From Nitrospirales bacterium (GTDB taxonomy: Bacteria > Nitrospirota > Nitrospiria > Nitrospirales > UBA8639): DNA of 59,619 bases. The notes below the pieces were generated by a model. It saw only the letters and a list, made by a program, of their open reading frames with translations. It was not told the DNA's origin and made no database searches. The translations under genes were made by a program, and so were the position numbers. This document shows, piece by piece, positions 8,689 through 17,878 of the stretch (within the stretch, counting starts at the first letter, position 1; the number at the start of each line of letters is the position of its first letter). The DNA lies in the NCBI GenBank assembly GCA_029261295.1, contig JAJDBP010000005.1, positions 1 through 59,619 of the forward strand. Direction: 5' to 3'.

Positions 8689-8898
8689 TTACGGAGACTT
8701 AGACTTCCCATCCATCACATTCACCAAACTGCGAAGCGCTTGATTCACTGATTCTGCATTAGGAAACTGTGCTGCAACATCAGGCGCCAAAACCACCACA
8801 TTTGATCCTTGATGATAGGATTTTTCATATTTCCCTCTACCACTTTGGGGAAAATCATATTCCTCTCTCATTCCTTTATCTTCAGATTCCTTGCTCAT
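8689..8898 (-). CDS. Small antitoxin-like protein of the EYDF...GRGKY type
   Basis: A 69-residue hydrophilic protein. The N-terminal part (REEYDFPQSGRGKYEKSY) matches in style a family of short chromosomal proteins that begin EYDFS-x-GxRGK(Y/F) and are often found in toxin-antitoxin or island settings. The second half (VVVLAPDVAAQFPNAESVNQ) carries a conserved-looking VxLxPDVAxxFPxxESVNxAL segment that may fold as a short DNA-binding helical domain. No obvious toxin partner adjoins it except the Fic protein 54 bases downstream in transcription order reversed. The family recognition is from memory; function is not established. Confidence 0.65.
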   Translation of the reverse strand: MSKESEDKGMREEYDFPQSGRGKYEKSYHQGSNVVVLAPDVAAQFPNAESVNQALRSLVNVMDGKSKSP

Positions 8899-8951
8899 AA
8901 TATTCCCTGTCAGAGATTTTACTGATCGTCCTTTAGAGGGGGTGGTCGTGA

Positions 8952-10109
8952 TTAGTGATCGGTGAAAAGGTCAATATAAGAGCGATATCCGAACACACGA
9001 TTGCGAGTGTTGCCGGTCATTTCTATGAGGATGTGATGCTCCATGAACCGCTGCATCAGTTGGTTAGCGGCCGTGAAACTGACCTGAGTGTGGTCGGCTA
9101 ATGCCTTCACCGAGGTGATGGGTTGAGAGAAAAGCCTTTCCAATACTCGAAGGCCATTTGCCGCTGTCCGGCCGAAATTCTCAGTAATGATGTGCCGATG
9201 TTCCTCACGAAGGCTTACGATGCGGCGAGCTGTTGAGGTGGCTTCCTGAGATACTTCATCAACGGCGGTGAGGAAGAATTTAATCCATTCCTCCCAACTC
9301 CCGTTATCCCGGATATTTTGTAGCATGTCGTAATACTGTGTGCGATGACGTTTCAGAAAATGTGATAGATATAAAACGGGTTGTTGAAGAATGTTGCGTT
9401 CACATAAAAGAAACGTAATGAGTAACCGTCCCATTCGACCATTACCATCGAGAAAGGGATGAATGGTCTCAAACTGAGCATGAGCGAGGCCAATTTTGAT
9501 AAGGCTGGGCATGGGATCAGTTTCATGGAGAAACGATTCAAGTTGGCCGAGTGCATGAGGTACCGCATCAGGTGGCGGTGGAATAAACGAGGCGTTGCGG
9601 AGTGTAGACCCTGAAGGGCCTATCCAGTTTTGCGTGGTCCTGATTTCCCCAGGGTTTTGTTCTCTCCCTCTGGTTTCTTCCAATAATTGTTGGTGGATTT
9701 CCCGTATAAGTCGGATCGAAACGGGAAGTTCTTTCAGACGTTCAAGGCCAAATCTTAAGGCCTTGACGTAGCTGAGTACTTCATGAGTATCTCCAGGCCT
9801 GCGGGGATTCAAGATATCAGCTTCGGCCTCTAATACATCATCGAGTGAGCTTTGGGTGCCTTCGATTTGGCTCGAAAATACGGCTTCTTTGCGAATATAC
9901 ATGAAGACAAATAGATCGGGATCTGGAAGAGTTTGGATTGAACCGTCCAAACGCCCTAATGCCCGGTCTGCCTGTGAAATGAGTTCCAACGTTTCATTAT
10001 CCATTTTTAGGGGAGGAACCGGTGGAAGTGGCGTAGGAACGAAGGCCGAATACCCAGAAATTTGGCGAATATACTGTCCTGCTCGGCTATTTTTCTCTAG
10101 TTGATCCAC
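8952..10109 (-). CDS. Fic-family adenylyltransferase (class II)
   Basis: A 385-residue protein with the complete Fic active-site motif HPFLDGNGRMGR (residues 217-228); the His is the catalytic base and the Arg and Gly residues bind ATP. The N-terminal part has the inhibitory-helix motif SSQIEGTQSS (residues 79-88), whose Glu normally blocks the ATP gamma-phosphate site; its place before the Fic core makes this class II. The C-terminal 90 residues look like a winged-helix DNA-binding domain, as in the common SoFic-like architecture. It likely transfers AMP to a hydroxyl side chain of an unknown target protein and may autoregulate. The start is GTG at 10109, with GAAAGG about 15 bases upstream. 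It lies in the island-like stretch with tRNA remnants. Confidence 0.92.
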   Translation of the reverse strand: MDQLEKNSRAGQYIRQISGYSAFVPTPLPPVPPLKMDNETLELISQADRALGRLDGSIQTLPDPDLFVFMYIRKEAVFSSQIEGTQSSLDDVLEAEADILNPRRPGDTHEVLSYVKALRFGLERLKELPVSIRLIREIHQQLLEETRGREQNPGEIRTTQNWIGPSGSTLRNASFIPPPPDAVPHALGQLESFLHETDPMPSLIKIGLAHAQFETIHPFLDGNGRMGRLLITFLLCERNILQQPVLYLSHFLKRHRTQYYDMLQNIRDNGSWEEWIKFFLTAVDEVSQEATSTARRIVSLREEHRHIITENFGRTAANGLRVLERLFSQPITSVKALADHTQVSFTAANQLMQRFMEHHILIEMTGNTRNRVFGYRSYIDLFTDH

Positions 10110-10268
10110 TTTTATTATAGGCTACCTTTCATAAAACATTACTAGATATCTATATTGAAGTCTACTTTAAATATAAACGATATTTTAGGCTGTATAAAAG
10201 GAAACCTTACTCATGGCAATTTATTTATAAAATACATATTAAGTATTCATGCCTAATACCTGGAATGA

Positions 10269-10297
10269 TCTGACGCCTGCCGTGGCGAAACCCGGCA
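10269..10297. repeat. Internally deleted copy B of the dispersed repeat
   Basis: Within the 250-base AT-rich gap upstream of the Fic gene, a short block joins the left end of the repeat (tctgacgcctgc) directly to its right-end hairpin region (ggcgaaacccggcaat). About 170 bases present in copies A and C are missing. The terminal hairpin is imperfect here (gccgtg against cccggc). The rest of the gap shows no gene. Confidence 0.6.
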
Positions 10298-10358
10298 ATC
10301 GTAGGAAGGGAAATGATTGGGACGCTACAAGGGGTAAATTTCTGACCTGCAGTTTAAA

Positions 10359-11429
10359 TCATGCCTGCGTCTTCTCATCCTGAACCGGTCGAAATAATAA
10401 CATCACATCGCCTGATTCCAGACATTGCCCATCTTGAAATTCCCACGGTGATAATATCGTACCCTGCCGGTACACTCTGAGTAAGACATCTGGCTGTAAG
10501 TCATTGGCTGTTTTTCCAACATCGCCCCCTTCCACCGTTCGCTCCACAATTTTGACCTGCCCTCCAGAGGTAAGGAAGTCTTCTAAATAATCGGCCAAGT
10601 GTTGTTGATCAACCGCTGCGGCTAACATATAGCCCCCATACGTGGAAGGAGAAATAATCGTTTGGGCACCGCCTTGTCGAAAAAGTTTGACGTTTTCTTC
10701 TTCTTTGGCACTGACAATCACGCGGCATTGTGCATTCAAATTGCGTACGGTTAATAAAATGAGCGCATTGGTGTCATCACGACCAGCGGAAATGATGACG
10801 GCTTTAGCACAACTTAAAAAGGCTGCATGTTGCAGAAGACCTTCTTGAGTGGCATCCCCTTTGAGTGCCACTACCCCTAATTCCACAGCCGTTCGCACTC
10901 GATCATCGTTGGGGTCAATGACGACAATATGTTCAGGTGCCGTCCCCTTTGCCAATAATTCTTTGACGGCAGAATAGCCGGTGTGCCCAAACCCACAGAC
11001 GACGACATGCTGATCAAGATTCGATTGGAGTTTTGCCATACGAAATACCTCAGTAAATTGTCTCAACGCCAATTGATAGGCTGTCCCTAAAAAAATAATC
11101 CATATAAAAATTCGAACAGGTGTCACCACTAAGGCATCAATCATTCTTGCGCGTGGCGTCACCGGGACGATATCTCCATAGCCAACCGTTGTGACTGTCA
11201 CCATGGTGAAATACACCACATCAGTAAACGATAGGTGTCCGTCGCTATGATCCTGCAAGCCTTCCCGATCCACCCATAGAAGCCCGATTAACATTCCAAA
11301 CAATAAAAGAACTATTCCTAGTCTGAGCAACAATGTGCGAACTGGATCTAGATCCGAGGGCATGTAGACCACACGCCTCAAGAAAAGGGAGGACTTTGGA
11401 TTGGATTTCGTTTTAAACGGAAAGGCCAT
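10359..11429 (-). CDS. TrkA-gated potassium channel protein
   Basis: A 356-residue protein. Two membrane helices (about residues 33-52 and 93-118) flank a pore loop with the K+ selectivity filter TVGYGD (residues 81-86). An RCK/TrkA-N domain follows (VVCGFGHTGYSAVKEL, a GxGxxG-type nucleotide site near residue 145), then a TrkA-C domain in the last 80 residues. This is the layout of MthK/Kch-like channels, with ligand binding to the RCK ring opening the pore. The start is ATG 11429; a second Met at residue 23 is possible. The SLC13-like gene ends 28 bases upstream, so the two are probably one operon dealing with ion balance. Confidence 0.9.
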   Translation of the reverse strand: MAFPFKTKSNPKSSLFLRRVVYMPSDLDPVRTLLLRLGIVLLLFGMLIGLLWVDREGLQDHSDGHLSFTDVVYFTMVTVTTVGYGDIVPVTPRARMIDALVVTPVRIFIWIIFLGTAYQLALRQFTEVFRMAKLQSNLDQHVVVCGFGHTGYSAVKELLAKGTAPEHIVVIDPNDDRVRTAVELGVVALKGDATQEGLLQHAAFLSCAKAVIISAGRDDTNALILLTVRNLNAQCRVIVSAKEEENVKLFRQGGAQTIISPSTYGGYMLAAAVDQQHLADYLEDFLTSGGQVKIVERTVEGGDVGKTANDLQPDVLLRVYRQGTILSPWEFQDGQCLESGDVMLLFRPVQDEKTQA

Positions 11430-11457
11430 AAAAATTCTAGTTGATCGTGAACCTGGA

Positions 11458-13272
11458 TTAATTTGTGAATGGCCAGAAGATGACTAAGAGAGGAAGGGAC
11501 ACGGCAAGAATTAAAATTTCTAACGGTAGGCCCATGCGCCAATAGTCGCCAAAACGATATCCTCCAGGTCCCATCACTAATAAATTATTTTGATGCCCAA
11601 TAGGTGTGAGAAATGCACAGGATGCTCCGATCGCCACGGCCATCAGGAATGGGTCGGCATTAAACCCGAGGTTATGAGCCACGGCTACACTAAACGGAGC
11701 CATCACCACTGCGGTGGCGGCATTATTCATGACATCAGATAACAACATTGTAAACACCATAATGAGGCCCAGCAAAAGAATTGGAGAATATCCGCTGGTG
11801 AGATCAACTAAATATTGAGCTAATACCGTGGTCGCCCCACTTTGCTCCAAGGCCCGACCAAGAGGAATCATCGCTCCAAGCAATACAAGTACGGGCCAAT
11901 CTATTGCCTGATAGACATCCCGAGGAGAGACTATGGTTAAGAGGACCATCCCCAACGCTGCACCCATTAATGCAATTGGTAATGAGACGAGTCCTGTTAA
12001 CGCGCTTCCAAGAGCCAAACCAAAAAGTCCACCCGCAAACCAGGCTTGTCCTGATTTCCTTAATTGAATCCCCCGTTCAGCCAAAGGCAGGCAACCTAAG
12101 GATCCAATCACATCAAAAATTTGTTCCTGATCACCTTGCAAGAGCAATACATCCCCAGCCTTGAACCGAAATTCTTTTAACCGACCACGATAGGGTGTTC
12201 CCTGCCGGGAAACACCTAACAATGACACACCGAACCGAGTTCTGAGTTTTAACGTTCCGGCCAATCTCCCCACGAGCCACGAATGGTCAGGTGGCACCAC
12301 AGCTTCTAATAAAATCTCACCAGATCTATTTATCGATTTTTTTTGTTCTGCGTCTTCCCCTTCTTCTTTGGGCTGGGTTCCCGTTAATTCCAGTCCTAAT
12401 GCCGAAACAAACTTATTGATCCCCTGAGGCCCTGCCTCCAAAACCAACACATCTCCCACTTGAATCTCTTCTCTCCAAGCAGCACCTCGGATAGATTTAT
12501 CCCCACGAATTAATCCAATAATTAGTGCATCCGAATCCTCAGTAGCTGATTCCAACTCCGAGAGAGATTTACCTATGGCCTTTGAACCTTCTGGAACTTT
12601 GACTTCGGTGAGATACTCTTGGATATGGAATAAATCTTGAGGGGCGTTTTTGGATCGACGAGCCATCGGGATCAAATGCCAACCAATCAGTGCCACGAAA
12701 ATAATTCCCGCGACTGCGACGACCCCGCCTACCGGAGAAAAATCAAACATCCCAAAGGGCTCCCCGGTAATTTCTGCCCGGTAATTGGCAATGATGATAT
12801 TGGGAGGGGTACCAATTAACGTCGCCATTCCCCCCAAAATTGTGCCAAAGGCCAGAGGCATCAACACCACAGCCGGTGACCGTTTGGCGTCAAGAGATGA
12901 TTGAATGGCCACTGGCATGAGCAAGGCTAACGCCCCAACATTATTCATGATGGTAGAAAGAACGCCCCCCACTGTGGATAAACCCACGACATGTAAGGTC
13001 GGGGAAGAAGTCGCCCCTTTTATAAAGTGGGCAAGAAATTCTACGGCCCCAGCATTACTTAATCCACGACTAATAATTAGGACTGCAGCGACAGTCACCA
13101 CGGCTGGATGACCAAATCCTAAAAACGCTTCATCTGCAGGGACAAATCCAAGCAATGTGGCAATTAATAATCCAGCGAGGGCTACCAGATCATACCGCCA
13201 GCGTTCCCATATAAAGAATACGACCAGAAGTCCAAGAAGACTAATAAGAATAATTTGGTCAGAGTTCATCAA
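11458..13272 (-). CDS. SLC13-family anion permease with two TrkA-C domains
   Basis: A 604-residue protein with about 11 membrane helices split by a cytoplasmic insert (residues about 215-420) that contains two RCK-C/TrkA-C units. Each half carries an SLC13/DASS substrate-site-like motif: MNNVGAL and GTPPNIIIAN in the first, MNNAATA and TPIGHQNN in the second. The TrkA-C-containing branch includes SAC1/SLT-type sulfate transporters, so sulfate or another dianion is the likely substrate. A perfect 7-bp hairpin (ttggttt/aaaccaa, 13296-13313) lies about 24 bases upstream of the start and could affect expression. Linked to the downstream K+ channel gene. Substrate unproven. Confidence 0.85.
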   Translation of the reverse strand: MMNSDQIILISLLGLLVVFFIWERWRYDLVALAGLLIATLLGFVPADEAFLGFGHPAVVTVAAVLIISRGLSNAGAVEFLAHFIKGATSSPTLHVVGLSTVGGVLSTIMNNVGALALLMPVAIQSSLDAKRSPAVVLMPLAFGTILGGMATLIGTPPNIIIANYRAEITGEPFGMFDFSPVGGVVAVAGIIFVALIGWHLIPMARRSKNAPQDLFHIQEYLTEVKVPEGSKAIGKSLSELESATEDSDALIIGLIRGDKSIRGAAWREEIQVGDVLVLEAGPQGINKFVSALGLELTGTQPKEEGEDAEQKKSINRSGEILLEAVVPPDHSWLVGRLAGTLKLRTRFGVSLLGVSRQGTPYRGRLKEFRFKAGDVLLLQGDQEQIFDVIGSLGCLPLAERGIQLRKSGQAWFAGGLFGLALGSALTGLVSLPIALMGAALGMVLLTIVSPRDVYQAIDWPVLVLLGAMIPLGRALEQSGATTVLAQYLVDLTSGYSPILLLGLIMVFTMLLSDVMNNAATAVVMAPFSVAVAHNLGFNADPFLMAVAIGASCAFLTPIGHQNNLLVMGPGGYRFGDYWRMGLPLEILILAVSLPLLVIFWPFTN

Positions 13273-13626
13273 TTTGAAATACCCAATTCACGGCGTTGGT
13301 TTGGGCAAACCAATACTTGATAATATTGTGGCAGAAGATGGGTACCATCATTTCAGGAAGAATGACGCTGGTGATTTAACCAGGTTCGGGAAGCAAACTC
13401 AAACGAGTACAGTAGGGTGTGGAAAAAGAAAAGAATACTATGAGGGGGTACGACAACTACATACCAATTTCATGAGGAACTGAAACGGTTAACGAACTCG
13501 TTTGAGAAATGTCAGAAGAGCCAACAGAATAATCACTATTTTGACAGTGTCCTCAGATCATGTGCCTCAAAGGGATCTCTTGGACAGACCCATTTTGACT
13601 TTAAGACGCAGCTAACTTTTTAATGA
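13273..13626. other. Intergenic stretch upstream of the SLC13 gene
   Basis: About 350 bases without a supportable gene. The only structure I see is a 7-bp perfect hairpin at 13296-13313 with a 4-base loop, in what would be the leader of the SLC13-like gene. Short open frames here lack ribosome binding sites and protein-like composition. Confidence 0.5.
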
Positions 13627-13651
13627 CCTGATAAATCAGGACCTTTTTTTT
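13627..13651 (+). terminator. Short hairpin with eight Ts
   Basis: The inverted repeat cctgat-aa-atcagg (13627-13640) is followed after three bases by T8. This gives a plus-strand terminator shape directly at the 3' end of the minus-strand zinc-ribbon gene. There is no clear plus-strand gene before it, so it may instead mark the end of the minus-strand transcript or block read-through into that gene from the other side. Confidence 0.4.
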
Positions 13652-13877
13652 ACGCCGTTAACCGAGCAACTGGAGTTCGAGGAGCTCTCCGTAGTCGCTT
13701 TCGAAACGGAAGCACTTGAGCTTGCACTGGGGTAGTCCGATGCCGGTTGATTACCGGATCCATGAGATTCCCGCACATGACACATCGGTAGGCTCGAATC
13801 CAGAGCTCGCCCATGCCACCCTTCACATCTAAGCAATCGTCAACTACCATCAGCCCATTACATCTTGCACAATTCAT
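13650..13877 (-). CDS. Small zinc-ribbon protein
   Basis: A 75-residue protein with two CxxC knuckles, CARC at residues 3-6 and CVMC near 32-35, separated by an acidic and aromatic stretch containing VVDDCLDVKG. This is a minimal zinc ribbon. The C-terminal half is basic (RKRLRRAPRTP), fitting nucleic-acid contact. Proteins of the form MNCxRCxGLMVxDD...CxxC are familiar to me as common small proteins in Nitrospira, which supports the taxonomic guess; this is recall, not a search. Function unknown. AGGGAGAG lies just upstream of the ATG. Confidence 0.8.
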   Translation of the reverse strand: MNCARCNGLMVVDDCLDVKGGMGELWIRAYRCVMCGNLMDPVINRHRTTPVQAQVLPFRKRLRRAPRTPVARLTA

Positions 13878-14242
13878 AACTCTCCCTCCTTTGAAAGCCT
13901 CCTGCTTCCCATGTTGTCAATAGGTGAGTCCGTGCATCATGCATGCCACAGCTCTTGTGGACATGAAAAAACAACTAACGTTTGGGGTGTGTATGACTGC
14001 GGAATAATGAAGAGAGATAACGATTTATTTGAATGAATTTTGGAAGTCTACAACATTTTGTAGAAAAAAAATAGAGGGTACATGCATTTTGTGGGTCCCA
14101 AAGAAATAAAAAAATTGTGCAACTTCCGACATAGTTTAAGAAACAGGATTAAAAAAATTTAAATTTTTGTTCTTATATTCGATCAACCTAGGAGTATTGT
14201 GGTGAGCTCTGTCAGAGCTGATAGAATATTGACAAGGCCAAA
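13878..14242. other. AT-rich intergenic stretch
   Basis: 365 bases without a gene. The right half is strongly AT-rich (14040-14180). A small hairpin (agctct-gtc-agagct, 14205-14219) sits just past the stop of the methyltransferase gene and may contribute to its 3' end, though no T-run follows in either direction. Confidence 0.5.
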
Positions 14243-15325
14243 CTAATGGCTGGTTGCCTGAAGACCAGGACCATCAGGTAGTCCCTTAGTTTTAAACATG
14301 AGAACATCAAAAGCACTGCCTAAGCTGGCCTGTCCGGTCAATTGATCTACTTCTTTCTGTCTCACAACAGAATCCTTCCCCGTCCCTACATATTTTTGAA
14401 TACCAAGATTAGTGAGCCATGTTCCTTGAGAGGTCCAACCAGCCAACTCCAGGCCTAAAGCCTGAGCCTCGGAAATGACCGCAGTAAAATCAACATCCGC
14501 TGTCATATCTTGTTGCCCTACCGCATAAAACATGTCATGAACTTGTTGTTGTTGGTAATAAGAACGAAGCGTCCCATTTCGATGTCGATATGAATAAACT
14601 TTTGACGCCTTGTCACCATAATCGACAAAAATGATATAGCCTGGTTTCACCACCCGTTCAAGTTCCTCAAGAAAAGATGGAATTTCCAAACACAACTCTG
14701 CAATATGTCCTCGTCCTAATTGAATATTCCCTTGTTGTAAACGTTGGTGAAGCTTTGTTGTGGAAAGAGGACCAGATTGCTCACACAACTCACCATCTTC
14801 ATCTAGATCTACGAATAATTCGCACACTTCCCCATTAGCTAATCCCATGACCCTATGGACAGGCAACGCATCTAAAACCTCATTGGCAAATACAACTGTG
14901 GGGGAGGGTTCAAGTCCTTTTAAGGTTGTGAGAACATTTAACCCTCTTTTAGCTTGCAGAATTCCTAGGCCATGACTGGTTTCAAGGACGATATAGTCAT
15001 GAGGTACCGAAAGGAAGGAAACAATCCCTGCCCCTAATTGGCCCGTTCCTCCTCCCAATTCCAAAACTCGAATGGGAGTACCAATTACATTTGAGGCCTG
15101 AGTAATAGCTTGAGTGACTCCAAACGCAAAGGCTGAAAACTTGGCACTTGTGTCAAAAGGGCCCACAGAACTCCCAATAGCTGGACCTCGAGTATAAAAC
15201 CCATGAGTTTTATGAAAAAGTGCCAAGGACATAAAGTCCCTAATAGTGATGGGACCTTCTTCTCGAATTTTATCCTTTACTATTTTTGAAAGCTCAGTAG
15301 GTTTTCTGATCATAGTCATTTTCAC
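14243..15325 (-). CDS. MidA/NDUFAF7-family SAM-dependent methyltransferase
   Basis: A 360-residue protein with a class I methyltransferase core. It shows the SAM-binding ELGGGTGQLG loop near residue 90, the family signature FANEVLDALPVHR near residue 145, and FVDYGD near residue 227. The N-terminal GPITIRDFMSLALFHKTHGFYT stretch also fits the family once known as DUF185. The mitochondrial member NDUFAF7 methylates an arginine of a complex I subunit; bacterial substrates are mostly unknown. A role in complex I assembly is possible, but no complex I genes are in the window. The start is ATG 15325. Confidence 0.88.
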   Translation of the reverse strand: MKMTMIRKPTELSKIVKDKIREEGPITIRDFMSLALFHKTHGFYTRGPAIGSSVGPFDTSAKFSAFAFGVTQAITQASNVIGTPIRVLELGGGTGQLGAGIVSFLSVPHDYIVLETSHGLGILQAKRGLNVLTTLKGLEPSPTVVFANEVLDALPVHRVMGLANGEVCELFVDLDEDGELCEQSGPLSTTKLHQRLQQGNIQLGRGHIAELCLEIPSFLEELERVVKPGYIIFVDYGDKASKVYSYRHRNGTLRSYYQQQQVHDMFYAVGQQDMTADVDFTAVISEAQALGLELAGWTSQGTWLTNLGIQKYVGTGKDSVVRQKEVDQLTGQASLGSAFDVLMFKTKGLPDGPGLQATSH

Positions 15326-15339
15326 TGAAAAATAGACAA

Positions 15340-15369
15340 AAAAAGGGTGCCAATATTGGCACCCTTTTT
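15340..15369. terminator. Perfect bidirectional rho-independent terminator
   Basis: A 30-base perfect palindrome: A5, gggtgcc, an aatatt centre, ggcaccc, T5. It sits between the stop of the minus-strand secreted protein gene (15395) and the start of the methyltransferase gene (15325). It therefore ends the former transcript, and the methyltransferase needs its own promoter or read-through. Confidence 0.88.
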
Positions 15370-15394
15370 AGTATAACCCAAAAAAACGAATTTC

Positions 15395-15742
15395 TTAGTT
15401 GATGACTGTAGATTTTGCCCCAGCTGGATTGATGGGTACCGTGTTCATGGTGTCAGTTTGAGGCAATCTTCCAGCACCCATGGATTTTTGAATCCGAGCA
15501 CGGTTGGCATCATTCGCTTCATTCATCGCAGCTTTGGTCCCAAAATCTTGTGAAGCCTTTAATGTTCCACCACCGACCGCATTGGTCTGTCCAGGATCAT
15601 TTGCTGTGGACTGGCCAGTCACAGGAGATTTACCTTGGGCTGGATATCCTGGATGAGCTGGTGGCTTTGCCTGAGCAAACGCCATTGATACAACCAAACA
15701 ACTGGCACCTAGCGTACCAAGAATAATTCCAATCGCTTTCAT
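15395..15742 (-). CDS. Small secreted protein of unknown function
   Basis: A 115-residue protein with a clear Sec signal peptide (MKAIGIILGTLGASCLVVS, cleavage probably after AFA-Q near residue 24). The mature part is low in hydrophobic residues and rich in Pro, Gly, Ala, Asn and Thr, so it is likely extended or disordered. AGGAGC precedes the ATG at good spacing. It is followed by a strong terminator and appears monocistronic. I do not recognise a family. Confidence 0.75.
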   Translation of the reverse strand: MKAIGIILGTLGASCLVVSMAFAQAKPPAHPGYPAQGKSPVTGQSTANDPGQTNAVGGGTLKASQDFGTKAAMNEANDANRARIQKSMGAGRLPQTDTMNTVPINPAGAKSTVIN

Positions 15743-15902
15743 AAGACCGCTCCTTTGTTAGTTATAACGGGTTAACAATAGAAAATGGTCACAATTTATT
15801 CATGTGATCTTCAAGCTTCAATAGAAGAGCGGAATCTTAGGCAGAATAGACGGTGGTGTCAAGCCTATAGGCAAAAATGGCCAAGAATATAAATTTTAGG
15901 CC

Positions 15903-17729
15903 TTATGTATCTCCCCCACTGGCTCGACGAACCGGCCGACGAGCGCGATAGGGGGTCCTGGGCTTTGGCGCTGGCATGAGAAGTGTCAGAGTTGTTCCCT
16001 TATTTGGCTCACTCTCAATACTAATTTGACCCTGGTGTTCTTCTACGACTTTTTTCACCGTGGCCAGACCTAATCCTGTTCCCGAGCGCTTGGTTGTGAA
16101 ATAAGGCTCAAAAACTTTATCCACAAGTTCTGCCGGAATTGGCACTCCATCATTAGCAATGATGAGCTGGAGCTCAGGCTTTCGAGCCCTAGTTAGCATC
16201 ACTTCTACGCGTAAATGCCCACCAGGAGACATGGCTTCAATCGCATTCTTAAAAATACACAAAAACACGTGTTGCATTTTCCCTTCATCCCACCGTACTT
16301 GCGCCAACCGAGCAGGTACTTTCTTGAGGACCTCAATACGATTCACCCGTAAATCGGTGGAAACTAATGAAAGTGCCTCATCCAGCATATCCTGGACCCT
16401 GCACATTTTACGATCTAGCTCTAAGGGTCTAGCAAAGTCCAATATTTCATTTAATATGGTTTCCATCCGAATCATATCTCGCATAGCGTTTTCCACACGA
16501 GTTTGTGAATCAAAATCCAGTTCAGAGTCAGTGGTAATTTCTTCCAGTTGCGCGCGAATAAACCCTATCGGCTCTCGAATTTCGGTGGCCAGGAAGGAAC
16601 TGACCTCATGAAGAGCCGCTTTTCGTTCTTCTTTCCGCACATCCCCCCCCTCTGGAACTGGGGGCGGAGCCATTTTCCCGCCTTTCGCAGATGGTTGTTG
16701 AGACTGAACAGGGGCTTGGTCCATCACGGAAAGACGACACGAGGGATCCTCAAATAATTCTACAAGCTTGGCCGTAACCGTTTCGAGAGTTTTGAGATCA
16801 CTCCCATTGTGATCAAATTGGTTAGGATTCTTTGCAGCTAAGGTCAGGGTCCCGGCAACACGTCCTCTCACAAAAAACGGGACCACGATCGTTGAAGAAA
16901 ATTTATCCTTGTACAATTGCTTATAGTCATGGAATCGCCCCTGAGTTGATGCCAAATTATTATCGCTCCTGGCCTTTCGATGACGAACGCACCAACCGGA
17001 TGCTGAATCATCCAGTGAAAGTTGTTGCCCAGGGCTTAAATCCCGTTTTTGTGTACCGAGAACACCAAGTACCTCTAATGAGGCCAGCAAAGGGTCATAA
17101 ATCGTCACCCAGCCTCGATCAAACGAAACACCCTCATCAACCTCGGTCAAAATGTTAGCAATTCGTTCTTGCACCTGTTCATTGGTATAGGTGCGGGCGA
17201 CAACCTCTTGTCCTTCAGTGCTTGGCAAACCAAGTGGCTCATTGGCCACAAGAGGATTCCCTAAAATTACCGATGATCCGAAAAGCCCAGCCTTTTTTAA
17301 TTCTCCAGTAATAAAGTTCACATTGGTTGAGAATGTCGTTTTTTCACGTTTGGTGAGAGGTACATTTTCCTTCCTCGCCAAAACCAACGTTCCATACACT
17401 CGTCCTCCAAATTTTAAAGGCAGCGCTAGAACTACTTTTGTCCCTGGAGTCACCATCCGCAGACGAAGAACATTGCTTAGTTCAGTCTCTTCTCTCGCAT
17501 TTTTGGGACTGACACTTTTCAGCTCTTCAAGAGATAAAGCCCGAAGAATGGCTCGAATTTCTCGAGGCGAAAACCCTCGGGAGACTTGTTCAATGAGAGG
17601 CCCACCCTCATGGGCCATGATGGCAACCAAGGCGGCTTCCATTCCAACTTCATTGACGGCGGAGGTCAGTATTTTTTGGAGGGTACTTTGCTGTTTGGTA
17701 GGCAAAGTTGATTCAAGGCTGTTGGCCAT
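15903..17729 (-). CDS. Double-GAF sensor kinase-like protein lacking the phospho-acceptor His
   Basis: A 608-residue soluble protein. Two GAF-type sensory domains occupy about residues 12-155 and 178-335, followed by a Pro/Gly/Lys-rich linker, a dimerisation helix pair (about 370-440) and a HATPase_c domain (about 475-590). The ATPase domain has an intact N-box (IFKNAIEAM) and G boxes (FEPYFTTKRSGTGLGLATV). In the H-box, where relatives read (S/A)HEIR(N/T)PL, this protein reads ATEIREPI. Thr382 (codon 16586-16584) takes the place of the His. It may therefore bind ATP without acting as a standard histidine kinase, or phosphorylate a different residue. No response regulator adjoins it. The ATG at 17729 is the first Met. 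Confidence 0.88.
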   Translation of the reverse strand: MANSLESTLPTKQQSTLQKILTSAVNEVGMEAALVAIMAHEGGPLIEQVSRGFSPREIRAILRALSLEELKSVSPKNAREETELSNVLRLRMVTPGTKVVLALPLKFGGRVYGTLVLARKENVPLTKREKTTFSTNVNFITGELKKAGLFGSSVILGNPLVANEPLGLPSTEGQEVVARTYTNEQVQERIANILTEVDEGVSFDRGWVTIYDPLLASLEVLGVLGTQKRDLSPGQQLSLDDSASGWCVRHRKARSDNNLASTQGRFHDYKQLYKDKFSSTIVVPFFVRGRVAGTLTLAAKNPNQFDHNGSDLKTLETVTAKLVELFEDPSCRLSVMDQAPVQSQQPSAKGGKMAPPPVPEGGDVRKEERKAALHEVSSFLATEIREPIGFIRAQLEEITTDSELDFDSQTRVENAMRDMIRMETILNEILDFARPLELDRKMCRVQDMLDEALSLVSTDLRVNRIEVLKKVPARLAQVRWDEGKMQHVFLCIFKNAIEAMSPGGHLRVEVMLTRARKPELQLIIANDGVPIPAELVDKVFEPYFTTKRSGTGLGLATVKKVVEEHQGQISIESEPNKGTTLTLLMPAPKPRTPYRARRPVRRASGGDT

Positions 17730-17878
17730 GCATAGGATTCCTCTCTATCTGTAACGAAATAGTTAGGCCCATTCGGATTAAAAGAGACGAATATTTTTCA
17801 TTTCTCTCTTTTTAGTCGAGAAATTCCTGGGCGGGCAGTCGAGCAAGGGACCAAGATTATTGTTGCCCATTTTCTTCA

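Noticed and set aside
13296-13313. Riboswitch in the SLC13 leader
   Set aside because: Only one isolated 7-bp hairpin is present; no known aptamer consensus.
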